From: a virus
Length of the DNA stretch: 64,000 nucleotides
Virus record (IMG/VR): IMGVR_UViG_3300009160_000035
Location: 16,100 to 80,099 of that record
Strand: one strand, 5' to 3'
The notes below the pieces were generated by a model that saw only the letters and a list, made by a program, of their open reading frames with translations, was not told the DNA's origin and searched no databases. How positions within the stretch are numbered: the stretch's first letter is position 1; each line of letters begins with the position of its first letter. This document shows, in pieces, positions 59,841 through 64,000 of the stretch. The translations under genes and the position numbers were made by a program.

Positions 59841-60530
59841 ATGGAAGTAAATACTCGCCGTCCCCAGATTATCATTTATGATGCGCCCACTGTGGGCTGC
59901 TACACTGTGCATCTGCCCAATACTGATCGTTCCATGACAGTCAGTGGTAAGCATTTTGCTATTGTTCTCAGAGAGCTTTGTTCGCTATTCCCAGAATATC
60001 ACTTTGTTTATGAGAAAGATCCGTCTTTGATCTATGACGCAAAGGCTGATCGTCTTCTTGACTTTCGTGATGCTAGTAAACATGCGTTGATTAGCAATGG
60101 TATTGCATTGCTAGAGGCTGCTTGCTACGAAGCCCGTAGAGAGCTTACCTTGGCTGAAGATGAGAAGCGTACACCTCAGTACACTGAGCTTACAGGAAAG
60201 ATTATTTCTGCGTTTATGACAGCTGACAAGTATTTTTGGACCCTTGAAGGAGTTCGTCGAGATAAGCCTAAGATTGATCTTAATAAGCCTGCTGTGCGTC
60301 CGCCTGTGTGGACTAAGCAATCTTCAGATTATGACGGTGATAATACCAATGAAATGCGCAATAAGGATGTCTGTTGTAAGCAGCAGGATCCATGTTGCAA
60401 GGGAAAACCTAAGGGTTGGGTAAAAACTAACCTACCTTTTGGTGTAGGTTATGGGTTTGATGGCGATATTAATGATATTGAAAAGTTGACTAAGGAACTT
60501 GAGGCAATCTTTAAGGGATTTCGCCGATAA
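59841..60530 (+). CDS. Unknown protein with CCxxxxxCC motif
   Basis: 229 residues after AACAAGGAGAATAAA. Mixed N-terminal domain (IIIYDAPTVGCYTVHLPNTD), then a long helix (LLEAACYEARRELTLAEDEK) and a linker with VCCKQQDPCCKGK, four Cys that may bind metal. The end has a Gly-rich turn and a helix (LTKELEAIFKGFRR). It directly precedes the metallopeptidase/vWA gene and may be part of that unit. Not recognised. Confidence 0.5.
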   Translation: MEVNTRRPQIIIYDAPTVGCYTVHLPNTDRSMTVSGKHFAIVLRELCSLFPEYHFVYEKDPSLIYDAKADRLLDFRDASKHALISNGIALLEAACYEARRELTLAEDEKRTPQYTELTGKIISAFMTADKYFWTLEGVRRDKPKIDLNKPAVRPPVWTKQSSDYDGDNTNEMRNKDVCCKQQDPCCKGKPKGWVKTNLPFGVGYGFDGDINDIEKLTKELEAIFKGFRR

Positions 60531-60553
60531 GTTAAATATAAAATAAGGTAAAA

Positions 60554-61933
60554 ATGCAGCAATATACTAAGCCGTTTCGGCTATTGATGAACGACAATCC
60601 TTTCTTTGGATTGTATTTATTGGGTGTCAATAAGTATGAGGTCGATCATTCGATTCCTATCGCGGCAGTTGCGATGGAGGGATACAACTTTAAGTTGTTG
60701 CTTAGAAAGGGGAGATATCTTGATATGCCCCCTGAGCATCAGGTTGGCGTACTAAAGCATGAGATTCTTCATATCTCGCTTGGCCACTTGAGTCCTTACT
60801 ATCGTAACCGTTGTCCAGATCATAAGATCTTTAATATTGCTGCTGATCTTGAGATCAATCAGTACATTGAAAGATCAGAACTCCCAGAAGGCTGTATCCA
60901 GATGGATACCTTCCCAGATTACGACTTGCCTGAAAAGGCGGGTACTGTCTTCTACTATGATTTTCTAAAGCAGAAGATTGAAGATCTAAAGGGAGAGTAT
61001 CCTGATGAGTTCTACGGCGATCCTTGTCCTGGTAATGGGCCAGACCAAGGGCCTAAGAATCCTGGTGATAGTCCTGATGGCGGTCAGGATGAGCAAGAAG
61101 GATCTTCTCCTGCTCCATCAGGAGATAAAGATAGTGACTCCGAAAGTCAGCCTGGGAAAGGTCCTTCAAAGGCAGATCAGAATCTAATGGATATGTATGG
61201 CCAGGGCGATCCTAGTCATAGTCAGTGGGACAAGCCAGACCTTGAGCCTGGTGAAGATTCTACGGGCTACTGGGAAGCGGTTGATGAGATCCGTCGTCAG
61301 CAGGTTCGTAGAGCTTACCATGAGACTATTCGTCAGTCTGGATCTACTGCTCGCGGCTATATCCCTGGTAATCTACTTTCAGAGATTGATCGTCTTCTTG
61401 AAAAGAAGGATCCAGTTACTAACTGGAAAGCTTACTTCAGAAGATTCATTGCTGCGAGTACTAGTGTAATTGTAAAGAAGACTAAGCGTAAGGAATCGAT
61501 TCGCTTTGTCGGTCAGCCTGGTCTAAAGTTCAATCCTAAGCATAAGTTGCTTATTGCGATTGACACTAGCGGTAGCGTTAGCGATCAGGAGTTGGCAAAC
61601 TTTATGGCAGAGCTAGAGTTTATCTCTAAGAGTGGCGCAAAGATGACTCTTCTTCATTGCGATGCTGCAATTGCAAAGGTTGAAGAATACTCTAAGAAGA
61701 ACACTGTTACGGTTTATGGCCGTGGTGGCACTGACTTTGATCCTCCTGTTGAGTATATGAATAAGAATAAGAGCAAGTATACTTGTCTTGTTTATTTTAG
61801 TGATGGAGCATGTACTCCTCCGTCTATTAAGACAACTAAGCCCATTCTTTGGGTTATGACTCGCGGTGAACGTGAGCAATACAAAGAACAAAAATTTCCT
61901 GGCGATGTTGTTATTATGAAGGAAGTTCTTTAG
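60554..61933 (+). CDS. Putative metallopeptidase with vWA-like domain
   Basis: 459 residues after AAATAAGGTAAAA. The N-terminal part has VGVLKHEILHISLGHL (zinc motif HEILH at 69-73, His78) followed by NIAADLEINQ (Asp98), the layout of the DUF2201 metallopeptidase domain. A long Gly/Pro/Asp/Ser linker spans ~150-230. The C-terminal vWA-like domain has KLLIAIDTSGSVSDQELANF (MIDAS DTSGS at 337-341), RGGTDFDPP and FSDGACTPP. This pairing with a neighbouring MoxR-type ATPase is well known in bacteria, where it remodels or matures target proteins. It is unusual in a phage. Confidence 0.85.
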   Translation: MQQYTKPFRLLMNDNPFFGLYLLGVNKYEVDHSIPIAAVAMEGYNFKLLLRKGRYLDMPPEHQVGVLKHEILHISLGHLSPYYRNRCPDHKIFNIAADLEINQYIERSELPEGCIQMDTFPDYDLPEKAGTVFYYDFLKQKIEDLKGEYPDEFYGDPCPGNGPDQGPKNPGDSPDGGQDEQEGSSPAPSGDKDSDSESQPGKGPSKADQNLMDMYGQGDPSHSQWDKPDLEPGEDSTGYWEAVDEIRRQQVRRAYHETIRQSGSTARGYIPGNLLSEIDRLLEKKDPVTNWKAYFRRFIAASTSVIVKKTKRKESIRFVGQPGLKFNPKHKLLIAIDTSGSVSDQELANFMAELEFISKSGAKMTLLHCDAAIAKVEEYSKKNTVTVYGRGGTDFDPPVEYMNKNKSKYTCLVYFSDGACTPPSIKTTKPILWVMTRGEREQYKEQKFPGDVVIMKEVL

Positions 61934-61981
61934 AACTTTTTGATTATTAATTAAAGTAAAACAGATTAAAGTATTCTTTAC

Positions 61982-62016
61982 TATTTATCCTAATACCTTA
62001 TAACCAAGGATAAATA
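61982..62016 (+). promoter_or_regulatory. Leader stem enclosing the ribosome binding site of the MoxR gene
   Basis: TATTTATCC pairs with GGATAAATA (9 bp). The 3' strand covers the AAGGATAAATAA binding site just before ATG 62018. This resembles the other hairpin-masked sites in the right arm. Confidence 0.5.
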
Positions 62017-62017
62017 A

Positions 62018-63211
62018 ATGTCTCAAATTAAGATCGATGATAGTCTCATTCTCAACTCTCGTGAAATTGTTACGTTTCTCGAGCACGTAATTCGCACCAA
62101 TAGGGGTCTTCAGGACCGTGGCATGATGCCTACGGCTGTTAACATCGAGGGCCACGCTGGTCTCGGTAAGACTTCTACTGTTCTTCAGGTTGCTCAGCGC
62201 AATGATCTTCACATGGTCAAGATCAATCTTGCGCAGTGCGAGGAGCTTGGCGATATCGTAGGCTTTCCTGTGAAGGAATATAAGCTTGAAGATGGCACTT
62301 GGATTACTAGTGATCATCTAAATGTCGTTAGCACTGACCGTCTTGACGCCAATAACTTGACTGGTGAAGTCCGCATGGGCTATGCCGTTCCTGCTTGGAT
62401 TCAGGGTCGTACTGACAAGGGCGGCATCCTTCTCTTGGATGACTACACTCGCGCAGACCCCCGTTACATGCAGGCTGTTATGGAGCTGATTGACCGTCAG
62501 GAATACATTAGCTTCAAGCTTCCCAAGGGCTGGACGATTATCCTAACTAGCAATCCTGCTAATGATAATTACATGGTTCAGGAGATTGACAATGCCATGA
62601 AGACTCGTTTTATTACGATTCAGTATGGCTTTGATGCAGAGACTTGGGCTACCTGGGCAGAGCAGAATGCGCTAGACCAGCGTTGTATCAACTTTGTTCT
62701 TAAGCATCCTGAGATTATGTCTCCTGAGAAGATTAATCCGCGTTCAATCGTGCATTTCTTTAATCAGATTAGCGACTTCAAGGACTTCAAGAAGCAGCTT
62801 AAGTTCATTCGACTTGTCGGTGATGCCAGCTGTGGTCCTGAGACTACCAGCCTCTTTATCAACTTCATTAACGATGAGCTAGATAAGCTTCCTGATATTC
62901 GTGCAGCCTATGATCACAAGGACGTTGATTTCCTTGGCAATCAGATCCGCAGCGCTACGAATACTGACGGTACCTATAAGGCCGCTATCGCAAGCATTCT
63001 TGCAACTCGTCTTGTAATTTTCCTTAATCAGCTTCACTCTAAGAAGCCTGTTGATAAGGGAACCAAGGATCGACTTACGCATATTGTGAAGGAGAAGATC
63101 TTTATGGAAGATCTGACCCGTCATATTTGTCAGTCTCTTATTGCGAATAATGATAAGTTCGCAAGTCTTGCAATGCAGCAAGAGTTTTCTAGCTACGTCC
63201 TTGGGGCGTAA
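62018..63211 (+). CDS. MoxR-type AAA+ ATPase
   Basis: 397 residues. Walker A EGHAGLGKTSTV (45-52 core), Walker B KGGILLLDDYTRADPR (~134-149), sensor 1 IILTSNPANDNYMV (~175-188) and an arginine-finger region MKTRFITIQYG fit the AAA_5/MoxR class. The segment CEELGDIVGFPVKEYKLEDG resembles the MoxR region that follows Walker A. MoxR ATPases work as chaperones with vWA partners, and the vWA/metallopeptidase lies immediately upstream. The C-terminal 150 residues are helical. Together they form a two-gene remodelling unit. Confidence 0.88.
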   Translation: MSQIKIDDSLILNSREIVTFLEHVIRTNRGLQDRGMMPTAVNIEGHAGLGKTSTVLQVAQRNDLHMVKINLAQCEELGDIVGFPVKEYKLEDGTWITSDHLNVVSTDRLDANNLTGEVRMGYAVPAWIQGRTDKGGILLLDDYTRADPRYMQAVMELIDRQEYISFKLPKGWTIILTSNPANDNYMVQEIDNAMKTRFITIQYGFDAETWATWAEQNALDQRCINFVLKHPEIMSPEKINPRSIVHFFNQISDFKDFKKQLKFIRLVGDASCGPETTSLFINFINDELDKLPDIRAAYDHKDVDFLGNQIRSATNTDGTYKAAIASILATRLVIFLNQLHSKKPVDKGTKDRLTHIVKEKIFMEDLTRHICQSLIANNDKFASLAMQQEFSSYVLGA

Positions 63212-63225
63212 GGGTAAGGATAACA

Positions 63226-64000
63226 ATGATTGGGAGAAAGTCTAATTTAAAGTCTATTGTTCTCGATATTGTTGCAACTAAACCAAATGATTCTAGTACT
63301 TATTTTCTTAATAATATTAAGTATAATCTAGATAACATTTTGGTGTCCGAGTGGGATACAGCTTGTTGTATTCCCAACCAGGGCACCCGGCATCATTATA
63401 GTGGTCGTACCAGATTGCCTATTCCTTTTTACAACGAAGGCTCATCTTGTGATCTTGTTGTTACTCAGGAAGAAGCAGTGCGTCGTCTTGGAATGCAGTA
63501 TGTTGATATCTCAACCAAGCCAATTCCTAATGACTCTACAATTGCTTTTGGCTCTGGCTATTACTCCAATGACGAGCAAAAGGCTTTTGCCTTAAAGTAT
63601 GATTGTAGCGTTGCAAAGGCCCCTAGCAAGACACAGTATTATGTTTTGTCTAACGATGAAGAGCGTTCTCTTAATCATATTGTAAAGTACCCTCAGGGTA
63701 TGATGAAGGCTGCTCCTATTAAGGCAGTTATTGCAACACCACATGCTATTAAGAATGCTCTTGAGCGGCATTTTCTAGACAATCAATCAGCAATCAAGGA
63801 TAACATTGTTAAGCTACTTGTTGGTACTCGTTCAATGGATTCTAGCGGTGCTACTAGCCGCGGCAATTATCAACATAGTCCTTACGAAGCAATACTTGAA
63901 ACTATTAAGTATGGCTATCTTGGCCCTGTTTATAGCAGTCCTTACTCTGATTTGAAGATAGAGGAAATTCCAGGCAGAGGCCGTGTACTGAGCTCTCCTC
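63226..64000 (+). CDS. Unknown protein, cut by the right window edge
   Basis: ATG 63226 after GTAAGGATAAC, 14 bases downstream of the MoxR stop. The frame is open for 258 codons to the window end. It starts MIGRKSNLKSIVLDIVATKP and contains SEWDTACCIPNQGTRHHYSG, VTQEEAVRRLGMQYVDIS and a helical stretch (HAIKNALERHFLDNQSAIKD). No family is recognised. Its close spacing suggests it is co-transcribed with the MoxR/vWA pair. Confidence 0.6.
   Translation, partial: MIGRKSNLKSIVLDIVATKPNDSSTYFLNNIKYNLDNILVSEWDTACCIPNQGTRHHYSGRTRLPIPFYNEGSSCDLVVTQEEAVRRLGMQYVDISTKPIPNDSTIAFGSGYYSNDEQKAFALKYDCSVAKAPSKTQYYVLSNDEERSLNHIVKYPQGMMKAAPIKAVIATPHAIKNALERHFLDNQSAIKDNIVKLLVGTRSMDSSGATSRGNYQHSPYEAILETIKYGYLGPVYSSPYSDLKIEEIPGRGRVLSSP

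Noticed and set aside
1-64000. Integrase, lysogeny repressor, toxin-antitoxin or restriction genes
   Set aside because: Looked for motifs of tyrosine or serine recombinases, repressor helix-turn-helix proteins and methyltransferases (NPPY/DPPY) and saw none in the likely genes. Lifestyle cannot be decided from this window alone.

Overview
This window looks like part of the genome of a large, tailed, contractile (myovirus-type) bacteriophage. A complete head-assembly set is readable on the minus strand: large terminase, portal, MuF-like protein, prohead protease and HK97-fold major capsid protein. The cut-off gene at the left edge has the typical N-terminus of a tail sheath. There is no integrase, no rRNA and no housekeeping metabolism. 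The host cannot be named from the sequence. Nearly all genes carry good AGGAG-type ribosome binding sites, and one tRNA-Arg gene is present.

Left arm (1-31058, minus strand, AT-rich). Read in the direction of transcription it runs: a Cys-cluster protein; a 1318-residue protein with a DEDD-exonuclease-like motif and a staphylococcal-nuclease-like domain; a Pro/Ala-rich protein; two large paralogous proteins made by tandem duplication, with a 22-codon ORF at the junction; large terminase; two unknown proteins; portal; MuF; protease/scaffold; a Dps-type ferritin; an abundant-looking structural protein; major capsid followed by a terminator; five connector or decoration proteins; and the tail sheath. 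Portal and MuF are joined by an A10 tract, and MuF has no convincing start of its own, so a -1 frameshift fusion is likely.

Centre (31059-46200, plus strand, richer in GC). After an AT-rich divergent control region comes an unusual operon of about 15 kb. It encodes a membrane/coiled-coil protein, a small Cys protein, two tandem membrane-tethered trypsin-like serine proteases with complete His/Asp/Ser motifs, a small basic membrane protein, a metallophosphoesterase fused to a histone-H1-like tail, a protein sharing a domain with the first gene, and a giant protein ending in a SLOG (YpsA-like) domain. Most of these genes use the same start module, an upstream ATG followed in frame by AACAAGGAG and a second ATG. 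This operon is my best candidate for an undescribed system.

Right part (46200-52216) mixes two different SSB proteins, many very small ORFs, four copies of a GGGGCTATCGCCCC hairpin, a tRNA-Arg(UCU), a tRNA-like minihelix and a roughly 590-base gene-free stretch. That stretch is packed with stem-loops, including a tandem array whose stems vary but stay complementary, and it is a candidate large structured RNA.

Right arm (52217-64000, plus strand, AT-rich again) holds a PcfJ-like protein, many small phage orphans packed with TAATG or ATGA overlaps, DUF1353-like and GP88-like proteins, and at the end a metallopeptidase/vWA protein followed by a MoxR-type AAA+ ATPase. Several leaders there place the Shine-Dalgarno sequence in or beside a hairpin.
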